This document shows positions 9,378-18,153 of a stretch of 64,000 nucleotides of DNA, piece after piece. Origin of the DNA: JACVRW01 sp963812915 (GTDB lineage Bacteria > Actinomycetota > Thermoleophilia > Solirubrobacterales > Thermoleophilaceae); the NCBI GenBank assembly GCA_963812915.1, contig CAWEXB010000001.1, positions 1-64,000 on the forward strand, read 5' to 3'. Within the stretch, counting starts at the first letter, position 1. Every line of letters begins with the position of its first letter. The position numbers and the translations under genes are program-made. The notes under the pieces are model-generated. The model worked only from the letters and a program-made list of their open reading frames with translations. It had not been told where the DNA came from and searched no databases.

Positions 9378-9769
9378 CGGTCCATTCTGGCCACCACGCC
9401 GCACCCGAACTCTCGTCGTCGACGACGGCCGCGTCCTCACGCTCGACGAGCCCGCGGTCATCGACGAGGCGCTCGCGCTCGGCGACAAGCTCGGCGGGGC
9501 GGCGAATTTGCAGCAGCAAAGAGACGCCACCACACATCGGGCACGCTCCTGAGTTGGACGAACAGCAGCAACGCGGCCTGTGCCGCGGGCGCGATCGGAT
9601 TCGTCACACCGTCTCGGGCGTGCCTCGAGCCGCGCTGCTAGCGTCTGTGGGGCAGGCAGCGCCGATGCTGCCTGCGAGGTTCCTCTTCCGCACGCTCCGG
9701 CGATTCGGGTCAGTTGAATCTCCCGAACTCGCACAGGTGGCCACCGGCCGCCGGTAAAGGAGCAATCAG
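9378..9769. other. Intergenic interval with a possible coding fragment
   Basis: About 390 bp between the divergent amidohydrolase and DEAD-box genes. A plus-strand stretch at about 9411-9515 encodes TLVVDDGRVLTLDEPAVIDE followed by ALALGDKLG. It looks coding in composition but has no family I recognise and no plausible start, so it is probably a gene remnant. The last 15 bp hold the AAAGGAG Shine-Dalgarno of the helicase. No terminator is seen. Confidence 0.4.
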
Positions 9770-10969
9770 ATGTCGACGCAGTCCTTCGCCGACCTGGGCG
9801 CATCACGCCCTGTGGTCGACGCCCTCGTCGAGGGCGGCATCACCGCCGCCTTCCCGGTCCAGCGGCTGGTGCTGCCAGATGCGCTGGCCGGTCGCGACGT
9901 GCTCGTCAAGTCCCCAACCGGATCAGGCAAGACGATCGCCTTCGCCGTGCCGCTCGTGGAGCGGCTCGAGGCCACGGATCCCCGGCCGAGCGCCCTCGTG
10001 CTGGCGCCGACGCGCGAGCTCGCCTGCCAGATCGTCGACGCGATCAGGCCGCTGGCCCATGCCCGGGCGCTCTCCGTCGCGGCCGTCTACGGAGGCGCGG
10101 GCATCGAGCGCCAGAGCAAGCTGGCCCGCCGAGCCCACATCCTGGTCGCCACGCCCGGCCGCCTCGAGGACCTGATCGAGCGCGGCGCAGTCAAGCTCGA
10201 CCAGGTGACGATCCTCGTCCTCGACGAGGCGGACCGCATGCTGGACATGGGCTTCCGGCCCCCCGTCGACCGCATCGTCAGTCTCATGCCGCGCAAGCGC
10301 CAGACCCTCTTCTTCTCCGCGACGCTCGACGGCGAGGTCAACCGGCTCGCGCGGGAGTACACAGTCGATCCCTGCCACCACGAGCATACGCACCCCCAAG
10401 AGCAGCGGGGCGAGGTGCACCACCGCTTTGTGTCAGTCACCCACGACTCCAGGCTCGACGCGCTCGTGCGCGAGCTGCACGACGAGGCGCGCGGGCTGAC
10501 CCTCGTCTTCGTCCGCACCAAGCGCGGCGCCGACCGGCTCGTCAAGCGGCTGCGCGCGCGTGACATCGAGGCGCTCGCGATGCACGGCAACAAGTCCCAG
10601 CCGCAGCGCGAGAAGGCGCTGGCCCGCTTCGGGTCCGGCCGCGTCGACACCCTCGTGGCCACCGACGTAGCCGCCCGCGGGCTCGACGTCGAGGACATCA
10701 CGCACGTGATCAACTTCGACGCCCCCGAAGACCGCGACAGCTACGTGCACCGCGTCGGCCGCACCGGTCGCGCGGGGCGACGCGGGGTGGGGGTCACTTT
10801 CGTCGGCCCGGAGCAGGCTGAGGACGTGCACGGGATCGCCAGCGGGCTGTCGCTCAAGGACGAATTCGCCAAGACGGGTCTCTCACCGAACGCGCGCCGT
10901 GCCGAGGCTCCGCGCCGTCGCGGCCGCGCGGGCTCGGGCCGCCGAAACCGCGACCACAGCGGCCGATGA
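9770..10969 (+). CDS. DEAD-box ATP-dependent RNA helicase
   Basis: 399 residues carrying the DEAD-box motifs in order: a Q-motif-like N-terminus (FPVQRLVLP), Walker A SPTGSGKT (near residue 48), PTREL, TPGRL, the DEAD box LDEADRMLDMGF (near 151), FSAT (near 183), then helicase-C motifs VFVRTKRGADRL, ATDVAARGLDV and HRVGRTGRAG (near 326). The basic tail (RRRGRAGSGRRNRD) is typical of RhlE-type proteins and may bind RNA. It likely remodels structured RNA or ribosome intermediates. RBS AAAGGAG lies 7 bp before the ATG. It is monocistronic. Confidence 0.93.
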   Translation: MSTQSFADLGASRPVVDALVEGGITAAFPVQRLVLPDALAGRDVLVKSPTGSGKTIAFAVPLVERLEATDPRPSALVLAPTRELACQIVDAIRPLAHARALSVAAVYGGAGIERQSKLARRAHILVATPGRLEDLIERGAVKLDQVTILVLDEADRMLDMGFRPPVDRIVSLMPRKRQTLFFSATLDGEVNRLAREYTVDPCHHEHTHPQEQRGEVHHRFVSVTHDSRLDALVRELHDEARGLTLVFVRTKRGADRLVKRLRARDIEALAMHGNKSQPQREKALARFGSGRVDTLVATDVAARGLDVEDITHVINFDAPEDRDSYVHRVGRTGRAGRRGVGVTFVGPEQAEDVHGIASGLSLKDEFAKTGLSPNARRAEAPRRRGRAGSGRRNRDHSGR

Positions 10970-11142
10970 TCGGATGAAGACCACGCGGCAACGAGCGAGG
11001 AACGCCGTCAGGAGAAGCTGGCGGCCGTGCAGGAGCAGATTGATGCCGGGACGCTGACGATAAGGAGGATCACCTACAACGCCTGGGCGCTCTGGCTGAT
11101 CGCGACCGAGGGTGGCCCTGCTCGCCGGGCACCGCGGCCCAT

Positions 11143-11985
11143 CTAGACGAAGCGCTTGACGAAGCCCAGCGCCTCATCGGCGACTTCGCGCCAGCGGCCG
11201 TCGATCGTGAGCGAGTGCCCACGGTCGGGGACCCTGACGATCTCGGTCACGCCGTCGTTGCGCCGCTGCTTCTTGAACGCGGCGTTCGCGAAGGACCAGG
11301 GGGTCGTGTGATCGTTGTCGGCGGAGACGATCAGCAGCGGCCCACGATCGGGATTCCTGCTGTCGACCTTCGCTTCAGTCCACGGATTGAGGTTCGCCGT
11401 CGCCGCCTGGAAGATCGTCGCGCCGGAGCCAGGCACCGAGTAGGTCTCGTGCAGCTGCCTCGCCTCCTCCTCACCGATCGCGTTGCCGAACGCGTAACGG
11501 AACTGCTCGTAGGTCAGCGGGACCGCGCGGTTGCGGTTGGCCGGGTTGCGAAGGACCGGCGAGGACGCCCTGAGGGCGGCAATCGGAACCGGCAACACGC
11601 CGCGGAACGGCGAGGGGCTGATGGCCACCGACGCCGAGGCGAGTCCACGTCCGGCGACGATCATGGTGAGCAGCCCGCCGAAGGAATGCCCGATGACCGC
11701 CGGCTTCTTCGACAGCTTGCCGATCACCTCGGCGTACCGGTCGGCGATCTGCCCGATCGTCTTGCCGGCGAAGACCTCTGGCTGCGCCTTCGCCTCCTCG
11801 ACGGTCTCCGGATCGTCAGGCCACCCGGGCGTCAAGGCGGCGTAGCCCGCCTCCTCGAAGACCGTTGCCCAGCGATCCCAGCAGCCGGGCAGCAGCCACA
11901 GCCCGTGTATGAACACCACTGGCGTACGGCCGGTCGCATTCGCTCGATCGATCTGTTGCGCTTCGCGCTCCGTGAATGTCGCCAC
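11143..11985 (-). CDS. Alpha/beta hydrolase
   Basis: 280 residues. The alpha/beta-hydrolase core is visible: VVFIHGLWLLPGCWDRW (oxyanion-hole HG, near residue 25), nucleophile elbow GHSFGG (Ser near 98), catalytic Asp in SADNDHTTP (near 218) and catalytic His in RGHSLTID (near 254). There is no signal peptide, so it is cytoplasmic. It is convergent with the DEAD-box gene. The 170 bp between them hold an open stretch (SEERRQEKLAAVQEQIDAGT) without a start codon, likely a fragment. The substrate could be an ester, lactone or epoxide; sequence alone does not tell. Confidence 0.87.
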   Translation of the reverse strand: MATFTEREAQQIDRANATGRTPVVFIHGLWLLPGCWDRWATVFEEAGYAALTPGWPDDPETVEEAKAQPEVFAGKTIGQIADRYAEVIGKLSKKPAVIGHSFGGLLTMIVAGRGLASASVAISPSPFRGVLPVPIAALRASSPVLRNPANRNRAVPLTYEQFRYAFGNAIGEEEARQLHETYSVPGSGATIFQAATANLNPWTEAKVDSRNPDRGPLLIVSADNDHTTPWSFANAAFKKQRRNDGVTEIVRVPDRGHSLTIDGRWREVADEALGFVKRFV

Positions 11986-12327
11986 GCCTCGTCCTCCTCG
12001 GCTGCGCCCGTGCGTGGATTAGTCCGCGCCCTGGCCGGATCCTCGCAGCGGACCTGCGTGGGCACCAACTACGTGTCGGCCGAAGGGCGTCACCCTGCTC
12101 ACGGCTTGAGAGCAGAGTCCCGCGTGATGGCTCCGCCTGACCGACCGCCTGCGGCAACGGCAGCCAAACGCCGAACGGGTCGAGATCGCTGCCGGGTCGC
12201 ATCCGATGCACGACGAGAACGCGGGGGCGGGCAACAAGTCTCGCGTCCTCGTATCCGCGCGGAGCGAGGCTGCGGCGGCCGCGGCCGGGATGCTTATGTC
12301 GAGATGAATGCAGGAGCCCCGCGATGC
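11986..12327. other. Gene-free interval
   Basis: About 340 bp between two minus-strand genes. It should hold the promoter of the alpha/beta hydrolase. A minus-strand stretch near 12120-12230 (RPRVLVVHRMRPGSDLDPFG) has protein-like composition but no start and no recognised family. I see no clear hairpin, RNA gene or repeat. Confidence 0.4.
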
Positions 12328-13779
12328 CTAGTCGGCGGGCTCGAGGACGGCGCCTGCCGTCCGACCTCGGCGGGCGAGGAACTCGGCTTCGGCCTGCCCC
12401 AGCGGCGTCACGGGCGCCTCGCCGTGCAGGTACTCCGCGGCGATCGCGCCCCAATTTGCGCCAGCGCGCAGCTGTCCCAGGACCACGGCGACGATGCCGT
12501 GCATCCGCCGGATCAGGATCGCCTCCGGCGGCAGCGTGAATTGGTTCACCTGCATCTTCATCGCGGCCCGCTCCTCAGGGTCCGGCCGTTCACGATCGCG
12601 GTCGCGACGGTCGACGGGGGAGAAGCGGCGCTCTCCCGGGACTGCGTACCACTTGATCGCCATTCGCATTAGGCTCAGAGCGAAATCGGCGTCCACGGCA
12701 TCTGCGCGGCTCGCCGGCAGATAGCCGCCCGCCCGCAGCGCCGCCTTGAGGGCCTCCGCGTCCCCATGCCGAACGGCGAGAGCGATCGCCCGCTCGGCGG
12801 CCACGCGCGCGGCGTCGACGCCGCGCAAAAGGCCGAAGTCGAGGAAGCACACCCGACCGTCGGGACACAGCAGGTAGTTGCCCGGGTGAGGGTCCCCGAG
12901 CGCGATGCGGTCGCGATAAAGCAGCCCGAAGTAGAGCCGAAAGACGATCTCGCCGTAGCGGTCGCGTTGCACGTCATCGGCTCGGCGGACCGCCTCGAAG
13001 CGCTCCCCCTCGACGTACTCGGACACGAGCACGCGCCGAGTCGACAGGCTCGTGTCGACTCGCGGCACACGGACGAACGGATGTCCCCGCAGCAGCCGCC
13101 CGATGCGGCGCTGGTTCTGGGCCTCGAGCTCGTAGTCGAGCTCCTCACCGATCCGCTCGCGCATCTCCGCGGCGAGCGCCTTCGCGTCCAGGCCGGGGGC
13201 GAGCCGCTTCACGAGAGGCAGCAGCATCATCGCGTTGCGCAGATCCGTGTCGACCGCCTCCGCCACCCCGGGGTACTGGATCTTCACGGCCACGTCGTCG
13301 CCGTCGATCGTCGTGGCGCGATGGACCTGACCGATCGAGGCCGCTGCGAACGCACGCTCGTCAAAGTCGCGGAACACCCGCTCGAGCGGACCGCCGAACT
13401 CCCGGCGCATCAGCTTCTCGAGCTCCGCGAATCGAACGGCCGGGACGTCGTCGCGGAGCGCCGCGAGCCTCCGTTGCAGCTCGTCCCGCTCGTCCTCGGG
13501 AAGGCCGTCGAACTCGACCATCGAGATCATCTGACCGACCTTCATCGCCGCGCCACGCATCTGCCCGAGCTGATCGACGAGCTGCTGGACCAGCTTCGCG
13601 GTGCGCTCCTTCTGGGCCGCCGCCGCCCGCTCAGGTGTCCGGATCCGGTTGGCGGTTCGCATCCCCGCCCAGCGCAGGCCCTGCCCCGTCACGAGCCCGC
13701 CGACACGCGCCGTCCGGGCGAGTCGGCCTTTGGGCAGCTTTCCCGCCTCCCGGAGCGAATCTTCGTCCTGCGTACCCAT
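12328..13779 (-). CDS. ABC1/UbiB-family atypical kinase (AarF-like)
   Basis: 483 residues from the ATG at 13779 (MGTQDEDSLRE). ABC1 family features: KxGQ motif region (MKVGQMISM, near residue 85), Ala-rich loop AAASIGQVHRA replacing the usual glycine loop, invariant Lys in VKIQYPG (near 161), the DPHPGNYLL catalytic segment (near 291) and DFGLLRG (near 311). These atypical kinases/ATPases support isoprenoid-lipid or quinone metabolism in bacteria and mitochondria. The actual substrate in Actinomycetota is generally unknown. It is divergent from nothing nearby and upstream of the VOC gene's 3' end, so it is probably monocistronic. Confidence 0.9.
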   Translation of the reverse strand: MGTQDEDSLREAGKLPKGRLARTARVGGLVTGQGLRWAGMRTANRIRTPERAAAAQKERTAKLVQQLVDQLGQMRGAAMKVGQMISMVEFDGLPEDERDELQRRLAALRDDVPAVRFAELEKLMRREFGGPLERVFRDFDERAFAAASIGQVHRATTIDGDDVAVKIQYPGVAEAVDTDLRNAMMLLPLVKRLAPGLDAKALAAEMRERIGEELDYELEAQNQRRIGRLLRGHPFVRVPRVDTSLSTRRVLVSEYVEGERFEAVRRADDVQRDRYGEIVFRLYFGLLYRDRIALGDPHPGNYLLCPDGRVCFLDFGLLRGVDAARVAAERAIALAVRHGDAEALKAALRAGGYLPASRADAVDADFALSLMRMAIKWYAVPGERRFSPVDRRDRDRERPDPEERAAMKMQVNQFTLPPEAILIRRMHGIVAVVLGQLRAGANWGAIAAEYLHGEAPVTPLGQAEAEFLARRGRTAGAVLEPAD

Positions 13780-13898
13780 TGACCGAGCGTAGCGGGGGTT
13801 CGGTCTCGGAACGAAAGCCGGACTCACGACCGGGACAGCCATTCCCCCGCTCGTCGCAGGCACGACCGAGGCGCCAAGCCATGTCCGCTCTGGGGGGA

Positions 13899-14276
13899 CT
13901 AGCGGCCCTCTCGTATCTGTAGCCGGTTGCCGTCGGGGTCCTGGAACTGCGCGACGTAGCCCCAGGGGAACTCGAGCACGTCCGAGACGAACTCGACCCC
14001 GCGCGACTTCAACTCCTCGAACGTCTTCCGGCAATCGTCGGTCTCGATCGTGATCGACGCTGGGGGGCGTCCCATCGCCGGCTCGGCCTGCCCCGGTGTC
14101 CCGGGCCAGAGAACCAGCTGGAAGTCGTCCCCCTTGACGCCGACGGTCAGAAACCGCGGCCCGTCGGGTGTCGGGTTCTCAACGCGCTTCTCGAGGCCAA
14201 GGACGTTCGTGTAGAAGTCGAGCGCCTTGTCCTGGTCGCTGACGAGCACGCTCGTGTAGAAGACCTTCTCGAGCAC
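13899..14276 (-). CDS. VOC (glyoxalase/bleomycin-resistance) superfamily protein
   Basis: A 125-residue single-module VOC protein. Paired beta-alpha-beta motifs are evident: FYTSVLVSDQDKALDFYTNV at the start and FPWGYVAQFQDPDGNRLQI at the end, with the terminal Glu/Gln-type metal position. I choose the GTG at 14276 (VLEKVFYTSV) because GGAGGA lies 6 bp upstream. An in-frame GTG at 14303 adds nine residues that would encode that Shine-Dalgarno. Homologues with this PDGNRLQI ending are commonly annotated as glyoxalase-like; function unproven. Confidence 0.85.
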   Translation of the reverse strand: MLEKVFYTSVLVSDQDKALDFYTNVLGLEKRVENPTPDGPRFLTVGVKGDDFQLVLWPGTPGQAEPAMGRPPASITIETDDCRKTFEELKSRGVEFVSDVLEFPWGYVAQFQDPDGNRLQIREGR

Positions 14277-14466
14277 TGCTGTTCCTCCGGTGGTCGTGGT
14301 CACTACTCCCCTGACGCGCGGCGAGCAGTGAACGTGACAGCCGAGGATGCGTCGAATCGACGAGCTCGAACGCGCGCCCCGCCGAGTTCAGCAAGGCGCT
14401 CGTCCGCGCTCCCGACCTTCTCCTCGCCCCGCCGCGGGTCACGTCTGCGGCGGGGGCGGTCGCTGG

Positions 14467-14952
14467 TCAGATCTGCGCGCCGACTGTCGCGGCTAGCGGG
14501 AAGCGGACGCCGGTGAGCTCCTCGGAGGCGTCCCAGAGGCGGCGGGCGACGTCCATGTCCTGGGCGGCGGCGGAGCGCCCCACGAGCTTCGGTGCGCCGC
14601 GCTGCTCCATGAACCCGCCGGGCCCGGCGAAGCTGTTGCCGGGGATGTCGGCGACGGCTGCGTGGAGCGTTGGCAGCGCGCCGCCGGCCTCGTCCTGGGC
14701 GAACAGGCGGTTGCCGATCGCCAGCAGCAGATCGAGCGACCGGCGCTCGCTGTGGGACTGGAGGTTGGTCGCCGCCCAGCCGGGGTGGGCTGCGGTCGCA
14801 CGCGCATCGGAACCGACGGCAGTGAGCCGCCGCTGCAGCTCGGCGGTGAACAGCAGGTTGGCGAGCTTCGACTGGCCGTAGGCACGCCATGCGTGGTATG
14901 GCTTGCGCTCCCAGTTGAGGTCGTCGAAGTCGATCCTGCCGTACCGGTGCAT
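14467..14952 (-). pseudogene. C-terminal half of a short-chain dehydrogenase (5'-truncated)
   Basis: This open stretch encodes the second half of an SDR of the retinol-dehydrogenase-like type: MHRYGRIDFDDLNWERKPY, the catalytic YxxxK (YGQSKLANLLF), then the AHPGWAATNLQ loop. The whole N-terminal Rossmann half (TGxxxGIG and NNAG motifs) is missing. Upstream of about 14953 the reading frame stops making sense exactly where a serine-containing strand (VSSGMHRYG) would be expected. It is therefore a deletion remnant. The break lies 9 bp from the inverted repeat at 14961-14993. Confidence 0.8.
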
Positions 14953-14960
14953 ACGCCTGC

Positions 14961-14993
14961 CTGGTCATCTTCGATCAGCTGGAAGATGACCAG
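14961..14993 (-). terminator. Perfect 12-bp inverted repeat downstream of the DHA2 transporter
   Basis: Arms CTGGTCATCTTC (14961-14972) and GAAGATGACCAG (14982-14993) are perfectly complementary around a 9-base loop. It lies 94 bp past the transporter's stop on the minus strand and abuts the break of the truncated SDR. There is no T-tract, so it is a probable stem-loop terminator or a recombination scar. Confidence 0.5.
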
Positions 14994-15086
14994 AAGGCGC
15001 GGTCGGCGGCCTCGTGCAGCGCCCGGCCTGGTCGCGGTGCTTGCCGGGGAGCGCCGGGGCGGGGGTCCCCGGCGCTCCCCTTCCAT

Positions 15087-16553
15087 TCAGGCCGCGACCG
15101 CGGCCGGCGCGGCCTCGCCGCGCTGGGCGGCTTCGGCGTGCTCGCGGCTGTCCTTGGAGGAGATCAGCGTCGCCGCCAGGAGGGCGCCCAGCAGCGCCAT
15201 GCCGGCGCCGACGATGAAGGCGTCCTGGAAGCCTTCGGTGAGCGCGACGGCCGGGTTGCGCTCGCCGGTGGCGATGGCGTCGTCGGTGCGGCCGGTGGCC
15301 ACGGTGGCGAGGATCGCCAGGCCGAGCGCCCCGCCGACCTGCTGCGAGGTGTTGATGAGGCCCGAGGCGAGCCCGGCCTCGTCGGGCCGCGTGCCCGTGA
15401 CGGCGGCGATCGTCGTGGGAACGAACGCGAGCCCGAGGCCGACGGCGGCGAGCAGCGACGGGAACAGGATGTCCCCGACGTAGGTCCCGCCCGGGGCGCT
15501 GACCTGAGCGAACCAGACGAGCCCGGCCGCGATCAGCAGCATGCCCGCGATCAGGGTCGGCTTGAAGCCGATGCGCGTGACGAGCGTCGACGCGACGCCG
15601 GCGGACACGATGATCGTGATCGCCAGCGGCAGGTAGGCGAGGCCGGCCGTGAGCGGCTCGTAGTCGAGCACCTGCTGCATGTACAGCGAGATGAAGAAGA
15701 ACATCGAGAACAGCGACATGCCGAGCAGCAGTCCGACGGCGTTCGATCCGCGCAGCGTCCGGAGCCTGAAGATCGAGAACGGCATGAGCGGATGCTTGGT
15801 ACGCGACTCGATCGCCACGAACAGCGCCAGCAGCACCAGCGACACGGCGCCCAGCCCGACGGTCTGCGTCGAGCCCCAGCCGGCGTCGTTCGCGTCGACC
15901 AGCGTGTAGACGAGCAGCGACAGGCCCGCGGTGACGGACACGGCGCCCGCGATGTCGAAGGACGACCGCGAGCGGTCGCGGCTCTCGCCGAGCAGGCGCG
16001 GCGCGATCAGCGCGGCCGCGATCCCGATCGGCACGTTCACGAACAGCACCCACTCCCAGCCGAGGCCGTCGGTGAGGATGCCGCCGAGCAGCACGCCCGC
16101 GGCGCCGCCGGAACCGGCGACGGCGCCCCAGACGCCGAGCGCCCTGTTGCGCTCCGCGCCCTCGGCGAAGGTCGTGGTGACGATCGCGAGGGCGGCCGGC
16201 GAGATGAGCGCCGCGCCCAGGCCCTGCACGGCGCGGGCGACGATCAGCATCACGTCGCTCTGGGCAAAACCGCCCGCGAGCGAGGCGGCGGCGAACAGCC
16301 ACATCCCGTAGATGAACATGCGTCGCCGGCCGAGCAGGTCGGCGAGGCGGCCGCCGAGCAGCAGGAAGCCGCCGAAGAAGAGCGTGTAGGAGTTGACGAC
16401 CCAGGACAGGTCGCCCTGGGCGAAGTCGAGATCGCGTCCGATCGACGGCAGCGCCACGTTCACGATCGCGGCGTCGAGGACGACGACGAACTGGGCCGCG
16501 GCCAGGAGGGCCAGGGCGAGATTCTTGGAGCGGGGAGTATCTGCTGGACTCAC
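15087..16553 (-). CDS. DHA2-family (EmrB/QacA) MFS drug exporter
   Basis: 488 residues with about 14 hydrophobic segments, the DHA2 layout. Motif A is seen in the loop after TM2 (GGRLADLLGRRRMF, near residues 67-80). The antiporter motif C region follows (GGAAGVLLGGIL). TM1 contains LDAAIVNVALPSIGRDL, the DHA2 motif D1 signature. Such pumps use the proton gradient to expel lipophilic or cationic drugs. It is divergently transcribed from a TetR regulator with a 107-bp shared control region that contains a strong operator, so export is probably induced when a ligand releases the repressor. The C-terminus is a short cytoplasmic tail (SSKDSREHAEAAQRGEAAP). Confidence 0.93.
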   Translation of the reverse strand: MSPADTPRSKNLALALLAAAQFVVVLDAAIVNVALPSIGRDLDFAQGDLSWVVNSYTLFFGGFLLLGGRLADLLGRRRMFIYGMWLFAAASLAGGFAQSDVMLIVARAVQGLGAALISPAALAIVTTTFAEGAERNRALGVWGAVAGSGGAAGVLLGGILTDGLGWEWVLFVNVPIGIAAALIAPRLLGESRDRSRSSFDIAGAVSVTAGLSLLVYTLVDANDAGWGSTQTVGLGAVSLVLLALFVAIESRTKHPLMPFSIFRLRTLRGSNAVGLLLGMSLFSMFFFISLYMQQVLDYEPLTAGLAYLPLAITIIVSAGVASTLVTRIGFKPTLIAGMLLIAAGLVWFAQVSAPGGTYVGDILFPSLLAAVGLGLAFVPTTIAAVTGTRPDEAGLASGLINTSQQVGGALGLAILATVATGRTDDAIATGERNPAVALTEGFQDAFIVGAGMALLGALLAATLISSKDSREHAEAAQRGEAAPAAVAA

Positions 16554-16570
16554 GTGCTTCTCCGGATACG

Positions 16571-16642
16571 GGGGTTGAATAAACGGAACCGGAACTCCTG
16601 TTCCGTGTAGAATACGGAGTGATGGTTCCGTTTGTCAACCCC
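16571..16642. promoter_or_regulatory. Divergent promoter/operator between DHA2 exporter and TetR
   Basis: A nested palindrome. The outer arms (16571-16590 and 16624-16642) are inverted copies with one base indel, both containing AACGGAACC or its complement. At the centre is CGGAAC-TCCT-GTTCCG (16590-16605). On the minus strand TTGACA (16638-16633) and TATTCT (16614-16609) are separated by 18 bp, a near-consensus promoter for the exporter. The central palindrome lies at its expected transcription start. Repressor binding would block the exporter promoter and probably also the tetR promoter. Confidence 0.85.
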
Positions 16643-16660
16643 AAGAGTTAGGATCTCGCT

Positions 16661-17572
16661 ATGGCGACGAGTGAGACCGTCGGCCCAAGCGGCGCTGCAA
16701 GCATGCGCGCGGACGCGCGCCGCAACCGGGAGAGCATCGTGGCCGCCGCACGCGACGTCTTCGCACAGTTCGGTGCCGATGCCCAGATGGACGAGATCGC
16801 GCGGCGAGCCGGTCTCGGCGTCGGCACCGTGTATCGCCACTTCCCGACCAAGGACGAGCTCGTCGGCGAGCTCCTGCGCATCAAGCTGAGCGACTACGCG
16901 GTACGCGCACGGGCCAAGTTCGAGGAGGATCCCCGGCCCTGGGAGTCGTTCGCGGATCTCCTCCGTGAACAGGCCGATATCGCTTCCCGGGACGCATCGC
17001 AGCAGCGCATGATCTTCGCGATGACGGCCGAGGCCGTGGCGCAGGCGCAGTCCACCGTCGCCGAGCTGATCGAGGCCACGCAGGCGCTGATCGATCGTGC
17101 CAAGGAGGCGGGCGAGGTTCGCGAGGATCTCACGGTCGACGACGTTCGCACCCTGAACTGCGGCCTCGGAAGCATCATGGCGGCGGACGCACTCGGGGTC
17201 ATGCCCTACGACTGGCGCCGCCATCTGGAGTTCGTGCTCGCGGGCATGCGGGCGTGTCCTGATCCAGAGAAGCCCTATAGCTCCGCCTGGTCGTCGAAGC
17301 GTTCACGGGCGGGCATGTTTTTCAGGCCGTTCGCCTCGGGTCGAAGAGCAGGAGTCTCATGTCTGCGCGCCTGCTGTTCGTCCGCAGCAGGCGCCGACCG
17401 AGCGTGGGTCAGAGTGCCGCGTTCAGATGCGCAACGGAGAAGCGAGATCACTGATCGCATGAGCGACTCTCCGGAGGGGGCAACCGGCCAGCCCAACTCG
17501 CTAGAGTCCCCGTGCCATTCGTGTATCCGCACGGGAGAGGGGAGATACGCATGCGTAGGGTTTTGGGGATAG
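16661..17572 (+). CDS. TetR-family transcriptional repressor (run-on C-terminus)
   Basis: The N-terminal helix-turn-helix is classic: RRNRESIVAAARDVFAQFG, then the recognition helix in AGLGVGTVYRHFPTKDEL (residues ~40-65). A ligand/dimerisation domain runs to about residue 202 (WRRHLEFVLAGMRA), the usual TetR length. The open frame then continues ~100 residues with Arg/Ser-rich, non-family sequence into the CHRD gene. A one-base shift near 17250 would end the protein at a TGA around 17260, so the extension is probably an indel artefact. It likely represses the divergent DHA2 pump and itself through the operator at 16571-16642. Confidence 0.87.
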   Translation: MATSETVGPSGAASMRADARRNRESIVAAARDVFAQFGADAQMDEIARRAGLGVGTVYRHFPTKDELVGELLRIKLSDYAVRARAKFEEDPRPWESFADLLREQADIASRDASQQRMIFAMTAEAVAQAQSTVAELIEATQALIDRAKEAGEVREDLTVDDVRTLNCGLGSIMAADALGVMPYDWRRHLEFVLAGMRACPDPEKPYSSAWSSKRSRAGMFFRPFASGRRAGVSCLRACCSSAAGADRAWVRVPRSDAQRRSEITDRMSDSPEGATGQPNSLESPCHSCIRTGEGRYACVGFWG

Positions 17573-17952
17573 GCGTCGTCTTGGTGGTGCTTCTTGCGGT
17601 AGCAGGACTGGCGTCGGCCGGAGAAAACCGAAACTACTTGGTGCACCTGAACGGCGACACGGAGGTACCCGCGAACGCCTCGCGGGCAGCTGGGCAGGCG
17701 GTCTTCAAACTGAGCAAGGACGGCACGTCGCTCGACTACAGGTTGATCGTCGCCAATCTGGACAATCCGATCGCGGCGCACATCCACGTCGGTCCGCCGG
17801 GCGTGAACGGCCCCGTGGTCGCGTTCCTCTTCGGGCCCGCTCCGGCCGGAGGTGGGACCGCGAACGGCGTGCTCGCGAGGGGCACCATCACGGCGGCGAA
17901 TCTCGTCGGGCCGCTTGCTGGTCAGCCGTTTTCGGCGCTCATCGAGCTCTGA
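17551..17952 (+). CDS. Secreted CHRD-domain protein, frameshifted at its 3' end
   Basis: 133 residues as read, from the ATG at 17551 with GAGGGGAG upstream. A signal peptide (MRRVLGIGVVLVVLLAVAGL, cleavage after ASA) precedes a CHRD domain: YLVHLNGDTEVPANASRAAG, then AAHIHVGPPGVNGPVVAFLF. CHRD domains are immunoglobulin-like folds of unknown bacterial function. The frame ends at FSALIEL, but the next frame continues with the missing end of the domain (NADVNVHTNDGVPP, GGEIRGNF) up to a stop at 18054-18056. One inserted base near 17943 would restore a ~168-residue full domain. It is either a pseudogene or a sequencing indel. Confidence 0.82.
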   Translation: MRRVLGIGVVLVVLLAVAGLASAGENRNYLVHLNGDTEVPANASRAAGQAVFKLSKDGTSLDYRLIVANLDNPIAAHIHVGPPGVNGPVVAFLFGPAPAGGGTANGVLARGTITAANLVGPLAGQPFSALIEL

Positions 17953-18153
17953 ACTCTGGCAACGCGGACGTCAACGTGCACACGAATGACGGTGTGCCTC
18001 CTGCCGGCGCGGGCCCGGGGGATCTCCCGGGCGGGGAGATCCGCGGGAACTTCTAGGATCTGGTTCGACGTCGGGAAGCTGAGAGACTGGGGCAGGCCGC
18101 CGGTCCGCCCCCCGCTCGAGTAGCGAACACCAGTTCTCTGCCGAGCGTGCTGG

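Noticed and set aside
10970..11142. Short open frame after the DEAD-box gene (SEERRQEKLAAVQEQIDAGT)
   Set aside because: There is no start codon before the conserved-looking part and the C-terminal half looks non-native; I treat it as a fragment rather than a gene.
18001..18052. Inverted repeat GGATCTCCC...GGGGAGATCC after the CHRD stop
   Set aside because: These bases encode the conserved GDLPGGEIRG end of the CHRD domain in the restored frame, so pairing is likely incidental.
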